Of a stretch of 64,000 nt of DNA, positions 51,343 to 60,615 are shown one piece after another; position 1 is the first letter of the stretch, and each line of letters begins with the position of its first letter. The DNA is from Enterobacter sp. Ag1 (lineage in GTDB: Bacteria; Pseudomonadota; Gammaproteobacteria; Enterobacterales; Enterobacteriaceae): the NCBI GenBank assembly GCA_000277545.1, contig AKXM01000055.1, positions 62,001 to 126,000 of the forward strand, given 5' to 3'. A program made the translations under genes and the position numbers. The notes under the pieces were generated by a model. That model was not told the DNA's origin and searched no databases. It saw only the letters and a program-made list of their open reading frames with translations.

Positions 51343-52284
51343 TTAGCGAGCGCTAACCAGCTCACGCTTCATGTCGATAATCTGCTGGAAGTCAGCCACT
51401 GACGCCGGGCCGATGTGCTGGGTGCCGCCCATCGCCTTCACAAAGCAGCCGTGATCTTCTTTATCCAGTTTTTTCACCGCATCCACCACTTTGGCCTTGA
51501 AGTCAGCTGGCAGCTTGTTGCTGACCAGGATCGGGCCGTTCGGGATCAGTGGTGAGGTCCAGATGATGCGGATCTGCTTCATCAGGTCAGGGTGATCCAT
51601 ACGGATCAGGCGGTTAAACGCCCCGGCGGTGTAGCCGTCGTTATAGTCGCCAACCATGGAAGCCCAGGTCACCGCGCCAGCAAACTGGCCGTTCAGCACG
51701 CCCAGGATGTCCTGTTCGTGGCCGCCGGAGAAGGTGACGCTGGAGAAGAAGTTGTTGTATTTGTTGTCCGCGGTGCCGCCGAGTTTCTGTTTGAACTCGT
51801 GGTTCGGGATCAGATAGCCAGAGGTGGAGTCCGGATCCGCGAAGCCGAAGGATTTGCCTTTCAGATCTTCGATGGTTTTGTACGGACTGTCGGCTTTCAC
51901 GATCACTACGGAGTGGTAGCCGCGGGACTGATCTTTATCGTCAACCGCGATGCCGACGATATCCACCGCTTTCGGGTCGTTCATGTACACCGAAGCGTAG
52001 GAAGAAGGAGACATGCTCAGCACCAGGTCGACTTTACCGCCGATCAGGCCCTGAATAACGCCAGAGTAGTCAGAAGAGTTACGCAGTTTAGTGTCGACAT
52101 TCAGTTCTTTATCCATGAACTGCTTCACACACTGGTTATCACCAATTTGCTGGGTCGCATTCTGCCCGCCGAGGATCCCGAGGTTCAGTTCGCGCGGCTG
52201 GTCAGCAGCCATAGCGTGGCCTGCAATCACAAGGCCAGTAATCACTGCGGATAAACGTAATGCGCCAGTCAGTTGCTTTTTCAT
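51343..52284 (-). CDS. phnD: Phosphonate ABC transporter substrate-binding protein PhnD
   Basis: 313-aa periplasmic binding protein. Signal peptide (MKKQLTGALRLSAVITGLVIAGHAMA) with mature start ADQPRELNLGILGGQN. Family segments: LVLSMSPSSYASVYMNDPKA, FADPDSTSGYLIPNHEFKQ, RIIWTSPLIPNGPILV. AGG lies eight bases before the ATG at 52284; an ATG two codons upstream is crowded. It binds phosphonates or phosphite; ligand identity is not evident. Confidence 0.93.
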   Translation of the reverse strand: MKKQLTGALRLSAVITGLVIAGHAMAADQPRELNLGILGGQNATQQIGDNQCVKQFMDKELNVDTKLRNSSDYSGVIQGLIGGKVDLVLSMSPSSYASVYMNDPKAVDIVGIAVDDKDQSRGYHSVVIVKADSPYKTIEDLKGKSFGFADPDSTSGYLIPNHEFKQKLGGTADNKYNNFFSSVTFSGGHEQDILGVLNGQFAGAVTWASMVGDYNDGYTAGAFNRLIRMDHPDLMKQIRIIWTSPLIPNGPILVSNKLPADFKAKVVDAVKKLDKEDHGCFVKAMGGTQHIGPASVADFQQIIDMKRELVSAR

Positions 52285-52319
52285 TATCATTGCCTGTGTT
52301 GTATCAATTGGAGAGAGAA

Positions 52320-53162
52320 TTAATGCACTTGATTGATTTCATCGCCGTACAAGAGATGCAGCACGTCGTCCGTTAACATCGACGGATGACCGTCAAACAC
52401 GATATTTCCTTTTGCAACCCCGATAACGCGGGTGCAGTACTCTTTCACCAGCTCGATGGAATGCAGGTTCACCATCACGCTGATGCCTTGCTCACACACT
52501 TCACGCAGCACTTTCATGATGCGTTGGGTATTTTTCGGGTCGAGTGAAGCCACCGGCTCATCGGCCAGCAGAATGCTTGGGTTTTGCATCAGCGCGCGGC
52601 AAATAGCGACGCGCTGCATCTGGCCGCCGGAAAGGTTCTCGGCGCGCTGCAGGGCGTGGGGCAGCATGTTCATCCACTCCAGAAGCGAAATAGCGCGGGC
52701 GCGGTCTGCTTCAGGGAAAACCTTAAACAGGGATTTCAGCGTGGAGGTCTGGCTCAGGCGACCCAGCAGGACGTTAGTCAGCACGTCCAGTCTTGGCACC
52801 AGGCAGAAGTCCTGGAAGATCATGCCGCATTCGGTGCGCCACTGGTTCAGAGCGCGACCGCTGAGTTTAGACACATCGTGCGGCATCCCGACTTCCGGAA
52901 AGCTGAGGATCTCGCCCGACGTGGCAGAATGCGTACCGTTAAGAATATGCAGCAGCGTAGATTTACCTGCGCCTGAACGGCCAATCACGCCCACCAGTTC
53001 ACCGGCATGCAGGTCGAAGTTAATGTCGTGCAGCACGGTCTGGTGTGCGTTATAGGCCTTACTCAGACTCTTAACGCTCAGGACTTTACGCCCCGCCGCG
53101 GGCGCAAACTGCGGCAGTGACTCCAGGTCAGAGTTGGTAACTACGGCAAGGGATCTGTTCAT
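52320..53162 (-). CDS. phnC: Phosphonate ABC transporter ATPase PhnC
   Basis: 280-aa ATPase. Walker [12 protein letters not shown], signature [16 protein letters not shown], Walker [13 protein letters not shown], and the H-loop histidine in [11 protein letters not shown] roughly 30-residue N-terminal extension ([20 protein letters not shown]) precedes the domain. GGA six bases upstream favours the ATG at 53162 over 53168. First gene of phnCDE1E2. No C-P lyase genes (phnG to phnP) are in the window, so the cluster is an importer only. Confidence 0.92.
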   Translation of the reverse strand: MNRSLAVVTNSDLESLPQFAPAAGRKVLSVKSLSKAYNAHQTVLHDINFDLHAGELVGVIGRSGAGKSTLLHILNGTHSATSGEILSFPEVGMPHDVSKLSGRALNQWRTECGMIFQDFCLVPRLDVLTNVLLGRLSQTSTLKSLFKVFPEADRARAISLLEWMNMLPHALQRAENLSGGQMQRVAICRALMQNPSILLADEPVASLDPKNTQRIMKVLREVCEQGISVMVNLHSIELVKEYCTRVIGVAKGNIVFDGHPSMLTDDVLHLLYGDEINQVH

Positions 53163-53253
53163 AACCATTCCAAATGAGTTAGCGAAGCTGGCCCTATTTA
53201 TCGTGGTGTTGTGTGACTTTTTGATTACGGCTAAAAGAACAAATAATGAACGC

Positions 53254-53267
53254 CGTGAAAATTCACG
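53254..53267. promoter_or_regulatory. Inverted repeat upstream of phnC
   Basis: CGTGAAAATTCACG is a perfect six-base inverted repeat with a two-base centre, about 90 bp upstream of the phnC start. It could be an operator. I found no convincing Pho box. Confidence 0.3.
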
Positions 53268-53326
53268 CGACGATCAAACAGATGTGTTACACGTAGAAAG
53301 CGCTGGGGCAGGGGGTGTTCGGGAAA

Positions 53327-53365
53327 TAAAAAACCACCCTGCGGGTGAAGGCAAAGGTGGTTTTG
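53327..53365 (-). terminator. Terminator after dkgA
   Basis: On the minus strand: AACCACC pairs with GGTGGTT across a 17-base loop, followed by a run of T; it begins about 20 bp past the dkgA stop. Confidence 0.75.
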
Positions 53366-53387
53366 GGGACGAAAAGAGAAGCCGGAT

Positions 53388-54215
53388 TTAGCCGACAAAC
53401 ACGTCCGGGTCTGGCCCAAGGCGTTTGCCGCTGTCGAGCTTCGCAATTTCAGCCAGTTCTTCTTTGTCCAGGCGGAAGTCGAACACGTCAAAGTTTTCAG
53501 CAATACGGGCAGGCGTGACCGATTTAGGGATAACCACCAGCCCGCTATCGAGGTGCCAGCGAATCACCACCTGAGCCGGGGTTTTGCCGTATTTGTCCGC
53601 TAAATCACGAATGATTTTCTGATCAAACACGCCTTCACCGCCCTGGGCCAGCGGGCTCCAGGACTCGGTCTGGATTTTGTGGGTCGCGTTCCAGGCGTGG
53701 AGCTGGCGCTGTTGCAGCAGAGGGTGCAGCTCAATCTGGTTGATCACCGGGCTAACGCCGGTTTCGTCGATCAGCCGCTGGAGGTGATTAAGATTGAAGT
53801 TACACACCCCAATACTCTTCGCCAGTCCCTCTTTTTGCAGCTCAATCAGCCCTTTCCAGGCTTCGAGATAATGATCTTTACTCGGCACCGGCCAGTGCAG
53901 CAGGTAGAGATCGACATAATCAAGCTGCAGTTTTTCAAGGCTGTCTTCCAGCGCCTGGCGGGGCCGCTGCTGGTCGCTGTTCCAGAGTTTGGTGGTAATA
54001 AACAGATCGTCACGCGCAATGCCTGCGCTTTTCAGCGCGGCACCTACGCCGTCCTCGTTTTTGTAGGCGGCGGCGGTATCAATCGAGCGGTATCCCACTT
54101 CCAGGGCTTTCTCAATGGCCGTTCTGACCTGGTCGTTGCTGGCCTGCCAGACACCGAGCCCAAGCTGCGGCATTACGTTGCCATCCTGGAGCTTGATTAA
54201 GGTTGGATGAGTCAT
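53388..54215 (-). CDS. dkgA: 2,5-diketo-D-gluconate reductase A / methylglyoxal reductase DkgA
   Basis: 275-aa NADPH-dependent aldo-keto reductase (AKR5). The AKR start LIKLQDGNVMPQLGLGVWQ, catalytic D-Y-K-H set (SIDTAAAYKNEDGVG, KLWNSDQ, LHWPVPS) and coenzyme tail VIPKSVTPARIAENFDVFDF are present. AGGAGG lies five bases before the ATG at 54215. Reduces methylglyoxal and 2,5-diketogluconate. Downstream of yqhD, and in E. coli co-activated by YqhC. Confidence 0.95.
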   Translation of the reverse strand: MTHPTLIKLQDGNVMPQLGLGVWQASNDQVRTAIEKALEVGYRSIDTAAAYKNEDGVGAALKSAGIARDDLFITTKLWNSDQQRPRQALEDSLEKLQLDYVDLYLLHWPVPSKDHYLEAWKGLIELQKEGLAKSIGVCNFNLNHLQRLIDETGVSPVINQIELHPLLQQRQLHAWNATHKIQTESWSPLAQGGEGVFDQKIIRDLADKYGKTPAQVVIRWHLDSGLVVIPKSVTPARIAENFDVFDFRLDKEELAEIAKLDSGKRLGPDPDVFVG

Positions 54216-54318
54216 GCGTACCTCCTTAATAGTGCGAAAAACACCGGGCAAGCCCGGTGTAAGTTTTGTATTAAGTCTAGTCGAAACTCAGGCGATCAAA
54301 TCGCTAACCTGGATTCTC

Positions 54319-55482
54319 TTAGCGCGCGGCTTCGTAAATGCGGCGGCTAACGTCCAGCGTAATGTCCTGATGTTCGCCCAGCTTAGTCATGCCTTTTTCT
54401 TCCAGTTTCACCAGCAGAGCAGGGATGGAGCTGCCGTCCAGGCCGTAGGCGGACAGGCGAGTCGCGGTGCCCATTTTCTCGAAGAAATTGCGGGTTGCTT
54501 CGATGGCCGCATCAATACGCTCTTCTTCGCTGCCGGAGGTGATGTTCCAGACGCGTTCTGCGTATTGCAGCAGTTTGGCGTGCTTCTCGTTACGCTTTTC
54601 ATTCATCAGCGAAGGCAGAACCACCGCCAGCGTTTGAGCGTGATCCAGGCCGTGCATCGCGGTCAGTTCGTGGCCCAGCATGTGGGTCGCCCAGTCCTGC
54701 GGCACGCCAGCCCCGATCAGGCCGTTCAGCGCCATTGTTGCAGCCCACATCACGTTCGCACGCACGTCATAGTTTTCAGGATCTTTCAGCGCTTTCGGGC
54801 CGTCTTCGATCAGCGTCAGCAGAATGCCTTCCGCAAAACGATCCTGCACTTTGGCGTTGACCGGGTAGGTCAGGTACTGCTCGATGGTGTGAACAAAGGC
54901 ATCCACCACGCCGTTAGCAACCTGTTTAGGCGGCAGGGTGTAGGTGTAAACCGGATCCAGAACCGCAAAGACAGGCTGTACGAAGTCAGACATGAACGCC
55001 TGTTTGTCGCCGGTAGAGCGGCGGGAAACCACTGCGCCTTTGTTAGATTCGGAGCCGGTGGCCGGCAGCGTCAGCACGGAACCCATTGGGAACGCGCTTT
55101 TCACGTCGCTACCGCGGGTCAGCAGAATGTTCCACGGATCGATATCCTGCGGATAGTGCGCCGCAGCGGCGATAAATTTAGTGCCGTCGAGCACGGAGCC
55201 ACCGCCGACTGCCAGCAGGAAAGTCACGTTTTCTTTACGCGCAATCTCTACGGCTTTCATCAGCGTTTCGTAAGACGGGTTAGGTTCGATGCCGCCAAAC
55301 TCCAGCACGTCGAGGCCTTTCAGCGCGTCTTTAACCTGGTCCAGTACGCCAGTTTTAATCACGCTGCCGCCGCCGTAGGTAATCAGTACGCGAGCGTCGG
55401 CTGGGATCTGGTCACGCAGTTCTGCCAGGGAGCCTTTACCAAACAGGATGCGGGTTGGGGTATGAAGATTGAAGTTATTCAT
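54319..55482 (-). CDS. yqhD: NADPH-dependent aldehyde reductase YqhD
   Basis: 387-aa iron-type alcohol dehydrogenase family enzyme. Cofactor region GGGSVIKTG and LAVGGGSVLDGTKF; metal ligands likely in GVVDAFVHTIEQYL (Asp/His) and HMLGHELTAMHGLDHAQT. Length equals E. coli YqhD, which detoxifies short aldehydes from lipid peroxidation. The start is MNNFNLHTPTRILFGKGS; 27 codons of open frame upstream are rejected. Confidence 0.96.
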   Translation of the reverse strand: MNNFNLHTPTRILFGKGSLAELRDQIPADARVLITYGGGSVIKTGVLDQVKDALKGLDVLEFGGIEPNPSYETLMKAVEIARKENVTFLLAVGGGSVLDGTKFIAAAAHYPQDIDPWNILLTRGSDVKSAFPMGSVLTLPATGSESNKGAVVSRRSTGDKQAFMSDFVQPVFAVLDPVYTYTLPPKQVANGVVDAFVHTIEQYLTYPVNAKVQDRFAEGILLTLIEDGPKALKDPENYDVRANVMWAATMALNGLIGAGVPQDWATHMLGHELTAMHGLDHAQTLAVVLPSLMNEKRNEKHAKLLQYAERVWNITSGSEEERIDAAIEATRNFFEKMGTATRLSAYGLDGSSIPALLVKLEEKGMTKLGEHQDITLDVSRRIYEAAR

Positions 55483-55669
55483 GATGGGTTTCCCGTTCGT
55501 TAGATGAGTCACATTGCTAAATCTGATGGTGCCTATTGTGGTCCGCCACGCTGCCTCTCTCAATGCATATTCCTGCCTTTATCTTGCCTGTTTCTCCAAA
55601 TGACTGGAGAAATCGCAGAATCCATCGCACACTGTAAGCCGGATAAAAAGCGCCGTGGAGACGTAAGAA

Positions 55670-56557
55670 ATGAACCGCCAGGCTATCTGCCAGCAGCTGA
55701 CGGATAAAATCAATCAGCTGATTTTAAAAGAAAAGAGTGATGTATTTTTTGATGGCGTACGGCTGATGTACGGCACCAAACCGATGGCGCGTACCCCGGT
55801 CATGTACGAGCCGGGCATTGTTTTTCTCTTTTCGGGTCATAAAACAGGTTATCTTAATGACCGCGTATTCCGCTATGACGCCAATGAATACCTGCTGCTG
55901 ACGGTGCCTTTACCCTTCGAGTGCGAAACTTTTGCGACGGCAGACGTACCACTCGCCGGGATGCGTGTGAAAGTGGATATCCAGCAACTGCAGGATTTGC
56001 TGATGGACATCGGAGAAGACGATCTCTTCCGTCCGCAGTCCTGTACCGACGGGATAAATTCTGCCGAACTGTCGGAAGAAATTCTTTGCGCTGCAGAGCG
56101 ATTGCTGGATGTATTAGAGAGGCCTCTCGATGCCCGAGTCCTGGGCAAGCAGATTATCCGTGAGATCCTTTATCACGTTTTGACGGGCCCAAGCGGCGGG
56201 GCGCTACTGGCGCTGGTAAGCCGCCAGACGCATTTTAGCCTGATCAGCCGCGTGCTGCGCCGGATTGAAAACCAGTACACCGAAAACTTGTCGGTGGACC
56301 AGCTGGCAGCCGAGGCTAACATGAGCGTTTCTGCGTTTCATCACAACTTCAAGTCGGTGACCAGCACGTCGCCGCTGCAATACCTGAAAACTTACCGTCT
56401 GCATAAGGCAAGAATGTTAATGCTGCATGACGGTATGAAGGCAAGCGCGGCGGCTATCCGCGTGGGCTACGAGAGCGCGTCTCAGTTTAGCCGGGAGTTT
56501 AAACGCTATTTTGGCGTGACGCCGGGGGAAGATATGGCGCGGATGCGGGTTATTTAA
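55670..56557 (+). CDS. yqhC: AraC-family transcriptional activator YqhC
   Basis: 295-aa regulator. N-terminal AraC_N domain (about 1-180); C-terminal double HTH ([62 protein letters not shown]). It is divergent from yqhD-dkgA with 187 bp between starts. In E. coli YqhC activates yqhD and dkgA in response to aldehydes. Confidence 0.94.
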   Translation: MNRQAICQQLTDKINQLILKEKSDVFFDGVRLMYGTKPMARTPVMYEPGIVFLFSGHKTGYLNDRVFRYDANEYLLLTVPLPFECETFATADVPLAGMRVKVDIQQLQDLLMDIGEDDLFRPQSCTDGINSAELSEEILCAAERLLDVLERPLDARVLGKQIIREILYHVLTGPSGGALLALVSRQTHFSLISRVLRRIENQYTENLSVDQLAAEANMSVSAFHHNFKSVTSTSPLQYLKTYRLHKARMLMLHDGMKASAAAIRVGYESASQFSREFKRYFGVTPGEDMARMRVI

Positions 56558-56617
56558 TGAGGCAAAAGCGAAGAGCGAATAAGTCGGGCTTATCCGCTCT
56601 TTCTTCATCAAGCAGGG

Positions 56618-57277
56618 TTACGCGGCGCTAACCTTTTTTTTCAGCACCACAAACACCGTGCCGACCAGGCCCACAATCAGCAGAGCAACCGGCAAAATCA
56701 TCAGGAAGGTCATCACCTGATCTTCATGGCGCTTAACAAAGGGGATCATGCTGAGCGCGTAGCCCAGGCTAATCACAACGCCGACCCACAGCAGGCCGCT
56801 TAGCCAGTTAAAGAACTGAAAACGGCGGTTGCTGAGGCCGGAAATCCCCGCCATGGTAGGCAGCAGAGTACGAACAAAGGCCAGGAAGCGGCCCGCGAGC
56901 AGCGCCAGTAAACCGTGGCGGTCAAACATTTGCGTGGCGCGCTGGTGGTACTGGGTTGGCAGCTGTTTCAGCCAGCCTTTAACCGTGCGGGTATTGCCGA
57001 GCCAGCGCCCTTGTAAATAGCTAAGCCAGCAGCCCAAACTGGCTGCGATGGTTAAAATCACTAGCGTCGGTACAAAGCCCATCACGCCTTTGGCGATCAG
57101 CGCTCCCGCGAGCAGCAACAGGCTATCGCCCGGCAAAAATGAAGCAGGAAGTAGCCCATTTTCCAGGAACAGCGTCGCAAACATAACGCAATAGACAATG
57201 CCAATCACATGGGGGTCGGCCAGCGCGGCAAAATCGTGATGCCAAAGCGCCTCGACAATATTTTGTATAACAGCCAT
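56618..57277 (-). CDS. yghB: DedA-family membrane protein YghB
   Basis: 219-aa inner-membrane protein with four or more helices. DedA signatures: [21 protein letters not shown] and [31 protein letters not shown] (with the conserved arginine). E. coli YghB and its paralogue YqjA are needed for division and proton-motive-force homeostasis. Same position, between yqhC and metC. Confidence 0.95.
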   Translation of the reverse strand: MAVIQNIVEALWHHDFAALADPHVIGIVYCVMFATLFLENGLLPASFLPGDSLLLLAGALIAKGVMGFVPTLVILTIAASLGCWLSYLQGRWLGNTRTVKGWLKQLPTQYHQRATQMFDRHGLLALLAGRFLAFVRTLLPTMAGISGLSNRRFQFFNWLSGLLWVGVVISLGYALSMIPFVKRHEDQVMTFLMILPVALLIVGLVGTVFVVLKKKVSAA

Positions 57278-57453
57278 AGGTATTCCTGTGGAACCGCTTA
57301 TTGAGTTCGCCCCGAGTATTACACCCGCAACTTAGGCTCACCTTAATTTCTACACATTGTACTGCTAAAATCTTCTCGACACCTTGATCCCAGGCTCAAC
57401 AAAATCCCGATAATGGCAAAAAACTGTTCCACGATTACCGATAAACGGATTTT

Positions 57454-58641
57454 TTAGGCAATACGCTGGAAACCCGCTTCCAGATCCGCCATTAGATCGT
57501 CCACGTTTTCCAGGCCAATATGAAGGCGAACCAGGGTGCCGCTAAAGTCGACGCCGCCTGCCGGGCGGAGCTCCGCCAGCTCATCGGGCTGATTAGCGAG
57601 AATAAGCGATTCATAGCCGCCCCAGGAATAGGCCATGCTGAAATACTCGAAATGATTGAGGTACTGTTCATACTCTTCATCACTCAGCCGCTTTTTCAGC
57701 ACAAATGAGAACAGCCCGCTGCTGCCCGTAAAGTCACGTTTCCAGTATTCATGCCCTTTGCTGCCGGGCAGCGCTGGATGATTCACGCGCTCAACCTGCG
57801 GATGCTGTGCCAGCCATTCGGCGACTTTTAAGCTGCTTTCTTGATGCTGACGCAGGCGAACACCCAGGGTCCGAATACCGCGGCTGGTCATATACGCGGT
57901 GTCTGCATCCAGCATTTGCCCCATCAGATAGGCATTCTCGCGCAGCTGATCCCAGCATCGGGCATTGGATACCGCGGTGCCAACCATCGCATCCGAATGG
58001 CCAATTAAATATTTGGTTCCCGCCTGAATGGAGATGTCGATGCCGAACTCCAGCGCTTTAAACAGCACGCCAGCCGCCCAGGTATTGTCGATCATGATGA
58101 TAGCGTCGGGGGCAACGCGCCTTACCGCTGCGACAATCGCCGGAATATCGTGGACTTCCATCGTAATAGAACCGGGGGATTCCAGAAAAACGACTTTGGT
58201 ATTCGGCTGAATCAGGCTGGCAATATCGGCACCAATCTCCGGCGCGAACCAGCCAGTGCTAACCCCAAGCTTTGAGAGAATTTTGGTACAGAAATCCTGC
58301 GTTGGTTCATAGGCCGTTTCGGTCACCAGAACGTGATCGCCCTGTTCAACAAAGGCCAGAATTGTATTAGCCACCGCGGCGGCGCCGCAGGGAAAGAGGG
58401 CACAGCCCGCGCCGCCCTCAAGTTCACACATCGCTTCCTGCAACGAGAAATGGGTCAGCGTGCCGCGACGGCCATAGAACAGCTCGCCCTTAGCGCGGTT
58501 AGCGGTGGCCTGCTTTTTGGCCTCAACGCTTTCAAAGACGAGGGAGGAGGCGCGCTGAATCACGCTGTTAACCGAACCCTGAGTAAACTTCTTGCTGCGC
58601 CCGGCGTTGACCAGCGCCGTTTCGATGTGTTTTTCCGCCAT
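57454..58641 (-). CDS. metC: Cystathionine beta-lyase MetC
   Basis: 395-aa PLP enzyme of methionine biosynthesis, converting cystathionine to homocysteine. PLP lysine K210 ([15 protein letters not shown]) and D185 in [11 protein letters not shown]. Length and position next to divergent exbB match E. coli metC. The start [19 protein letters not shown] follows GGGGAAGCGGAA; 23 upstream residues are rejected. Tandem Met boxes lie just upstream. It is the biosynthetic counterpart of the paralogue at 2166-3356. Confidence 0.96.
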   Translation of the reverse strand: MAEKHIETALVNAGRSKKFTQGSVNSVIQRASSLVFESVEAKKQATANRAKGELFYGRRGTLTHFSLQEAMCELEGGAGCALFPCGAAAVANTILAFVEQGDHVLVTETAYEPTQDFCTKILSKLGVSTGWFAPEIGADIASLIQPNTKVVFLESPGSITMEVHDIPAIVAAVRRVAPDAIIMIDNTWAAGVLFKALEFGIDISIQAGTKYLIGHSDAMVGTAVSNARCWDQLRENAYLMGQMLDADTAYMTSRGIRTLGVRLRQHQESSLKVAEWLAQHPQVERVNHPALPGSKGHEYWKRDFTGSSGLFSFVLKKRLSDEEYEQYLNHFEYFSMAYSWGGYESLILANQPDELAELRPAGGVDFSGTLVRLHIGLENVDDLMADLEAGFQRIA

Positions 58642-58649
58642 TTCCGCTT

Positions 58650-58681
58650 CCCCGTCTAACCATCTGGATGTCTGGACGTAA
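58650..58681. promoter_or_regulatory. Tandem MetJ boxes upstream of metC
   Basis: Four adjacent 8-mers related to AGACGTCT fill 58650-58681; the best are GGATGTCT and GGACGTAA (58666-58681), and each of the four matches five or six of eight bases. MetJ binds such tandem arrays. The array begins eight bases upstream of the metC start codon. Confidence 0.65.
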
Positions 58682-58813
58682 ATTAACACAGAATGGGCAA
58701 AGGGCATCATGGCGTTTTCTCAGGTTGGCGAAAAAAGTCATCATTTCGCCATGTGGGCGCTTTTCCTGCGTAAGCGCAAGGAATGCTTCAACAATTTCCG
58801 GCAGTCTGCAAAT

Positions 58814-58832
58814 ACTAATGAGAACGACTATC
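58814..58832. promoter_or_regulatory. Candidate Fur box upstream of exbB
   Basis: ACTAATGAGAACGACTATC matches the 19-bp Fur consensus at 13 positions. It lies about 65 bp upstream of the exbB GTG, in the metC/exbB divergent region. E. coli exbBD is Fur-repressed. Confidence 0.65.
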
Positions 58833-58897
58833 AATTCGATAGTTTTTTGATATATTAGTCTCAGTTTTGACATTTATTTCTCGCTGGAGCGTAAGAC

Positions 58898-59632
58898 GTG
58901 ACGAGTAATCTGATGCAGACGGATCTGTCCGTTTGGGGCATGTATCAACATGCTGACATCGTAGTGAAGATCGTGATGATTGGCCTGATTCTGGCCTCTG
59001 TTGTCACCTGGGCCATCTTTTTCAGTAAGAGCGTGGAGCTGATCACCCAGAAACGTCGCCTCAAGCGAGAGCAGCAGCAGCTGGCTAACGTGCGCTCCCT
59101 GAACGAAGCGAGCAGCGCGGCAGAAGCCTTTGGCAGTAAAAGCCTGAGCACGCTGTTAATCAACGAAGCCCAGAACGAACTGGAACTTTCAGCCGGCGTG
59201 GAAGATAACGAAGGCATTAAAGATCGTACCGGCTTCCGCCTTGAGCGCCGCGTGGCCGCCGTTGGGCGTCACATGGGGCGCGGTAACGGCTTCCTGGCCA
59301 CCATCGGTGCGATTTCACCGTTCGTCGGCCTGTTCGGTACCGTTTGGGGCATCATGAACAGCTTCATCGGTATCGCTCAATCCCAGACCACTAACCTGGC
59401 GGTCGTTGCCCCGGGCATCGCAGAAGCGCTGCTGGCGACGGCAATCGGCCTGGTTGCTGCCATCCCGGCGGTGGTTATCTATAACATCTTCGCGCGTATG
59501 ATCGGCAGCTACAAAGCCAGCCTCAGCGACGTTGCCGCGCAGGTTCTGCTGCTGCAAAGCCGCGATCTGGACCTGGATGGTACCGCTCAGCCGCGTCCGG
59601 TGCGTAATACCCAGCAACTGCGAGTAGGTTAA
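58898..59632 (+). CDS. exbB: TonB-complex proton channel subunit ExbB
   Basis: 244-aa inner-membrane protein with three helices, forming with ExbD the motor that energises TonB. Conserved segments: QTDLSVWGMYQHADIVVK, FLATIGAISPFVGLFGTVWGIMNSF and GIAEALLATAIGLVAAIPAVVIYN. It starts with GTG at 58898 (MTSNLMQTDL), as E. coli exbB does; GGAG lies upstream. The N-terminus and C-terminal tail differ modestly from E. coli. Confidence 0.96.
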   Translation: MTSNLMQTDLSVWGMYQHADIVVKIVMIGLILASVVTWAIFFSKSVELITQKRRLKREQQQLANVRSLNEASSAAEAFGSKSLSTLLINEAQNELELSAGVEDNEGIKDRTGFRLERRVAAVGRHMGRGNGFLATIGAISPFVGLFGTVWGIMNSFIGIAQSQTTNLAVVAPGIAEALLATAIGLVAAIPAVVIYNIFARMIGSYKASLSDVAAQVLLLQSRDLDLDGTAQPRPVRNTQQLRVG

Positions 59633-59638
59633 TGCCCC

Positions 59639-60064
59639 ATGGCAATGCGTCTGAACGAAAACCTCGATGACAATGGTGAAATGCACGAAATCAACGTTAC
59701 GCCGTTTATCGACGTGATGTTGGTGCTGCTGATCATCTTCATGGTGGCGGCGCCGCTGGCAACGGTGGACGTGAAGGTTAACCTTCCGGCCTCCAGCAGT
59801 GAACCACAGCCACGCCCTGAGAAGCCGGTTTATCTGTCGGTAAAAGCCGATCATTCGATGTTTATCGGTAATGACCCGGTAACCAAAGAGTCGATGGTCA
59901 ATGCGCTGATTGCCGCAACCGAAGGGAAAAAAGACACCACCATTTTCTTCCGCGCGGACAAAACGGTGGACTACGAAACGCTGATGGACGTGATGGATAC
60001 GCTGCACCAGGCAGGGTATTTGAAGATTGGCCTGGTCGGCCAGGAAGTCACGAAAGCGAAGTAA
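59639..60064 (+). CDS. exbD: TonB-complex subunit ExbD
   Basis: 141-aa protein with one N-terminal helix carrying the proton-pathway aspartate D25 (VTPFIDVMLVLLIIFMVA) and a periplasmic domain. Six bases separate it from exbB. Nearly identical in layout to E. coli ExbD. Confidence 0.97.
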   Translation: MAMRLNENLDDNGEMHEINVTPFIDVMLVLLIIFMVAAPLATVDVKVNLPASSSEPQPRPEKPVYLSVKADHSMFIGNDPVTKESMVNALIAATEGKKDTTIFFRADKTVDYETLMDVMDTLHQAGYLKIGLVGQEVTKAK

Positions 60065-60072
60065 GTGGGGAT

Positions 60073-60113
60073 GACCCTCATCACGGCCCTCTTCCTCTTG
60101 GGAGAGGGTGAAA
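60073..60113. repeat. REP-like repeat after exbD
   Basis: CCCTCATCACGGCCCTCTTCC followed by GGGAGAGGGTGAA, the same word family as at 46319-46415. Confidence 0.5.
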
Positions 60114-60427
60114 ACAACTCAAGTTTATTCTCTCCGTAGTTGTTACGTTCACCCGTAAATCTGTTTCCCCTGCGCGTTCAGAGCACGGTGAACGTGTCCG
60201 GGGGATAACGCCATCCCCCGAACAGCCCCGGCGCCCGGCGAGCTCATCGCCGCTGAAGCGGTAAACCCACCGGCTATCACCCAAACATTCGGGGTCGTTC
60301 GCGATTCGTTCCCGACGATCGCTCTCTTTCGCTGCTCCCGGCTGCTCAACCCCGCCTGAGTTGGGTCATAACCGGAGGCTGAGAGCGTCGGGAACGCATC
60401 TCAGCCGACCCAGGACTGGGAGATAAA

Positions 60428-60553
60428 ATGGAGGTTTGCCGCTCACGCGGTCGATTTATTTGGCCGGGAGTCCGGGTTCTTAGGGGAGTGACGGTGACTC
60501 CCCTAAGACGTTCACCGGTGCGGGGGCTGCATATAAAACAGGACTCAAAGTGA
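60428..60553 (+). CDS. Possible small ORF, 41 aa, basic
   Basis: ATG at 60428 with GGGAG five bases upstream. The product begins MEVCRSRGRFIWPGVRVLRG and is very arginine-rich. I recognise no family. A GGGGAGT / ACTCCCC inverted repeat lies inside it, so the region may instead be structured RNA or a decayed element. Confidence 0.25.
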   Translation: MEVCRSRGRFIWPGVRVLRGVTVTPLRRSPVRGLHIKQDSK

Positions 60554-60615
60554 ACGGAATATTAGCCAGTCTTTCATAACGCCTATTTATGACTAAGAGA
60601 CAGCTCTGGACCGGC

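Larger units (their letters stand above)
60065..60615. other. Gene-poor 550-bp region after exbD
   Basis: Starts with a REP-like copy (60073-60113). On the minus strand around 60149-60349 an open frame reads RTTPNVWVIAGGFTASAAM and then SSPGAGAVRGMALSPGHVHR, which recalls proteins annotated in P4-like prophages as Ash/Icd-like; it lacks a normal start and the rest of such a protein. A 41-codon plus-strand ORF lies at 60428-60553. The DNA is GC-rich and full of short inverted repeats (for example CCGGGGGAT / ATCCCCCG near 60200). It marks the junction between conserved exbBD and the roxA/dspE block. Confidence 0.45.

Noticed and set aside
54214..55503. 429-codon plus-strand open frame over yqhD
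   Set aside because: Antisense to yqhD, which matches its family end to end.
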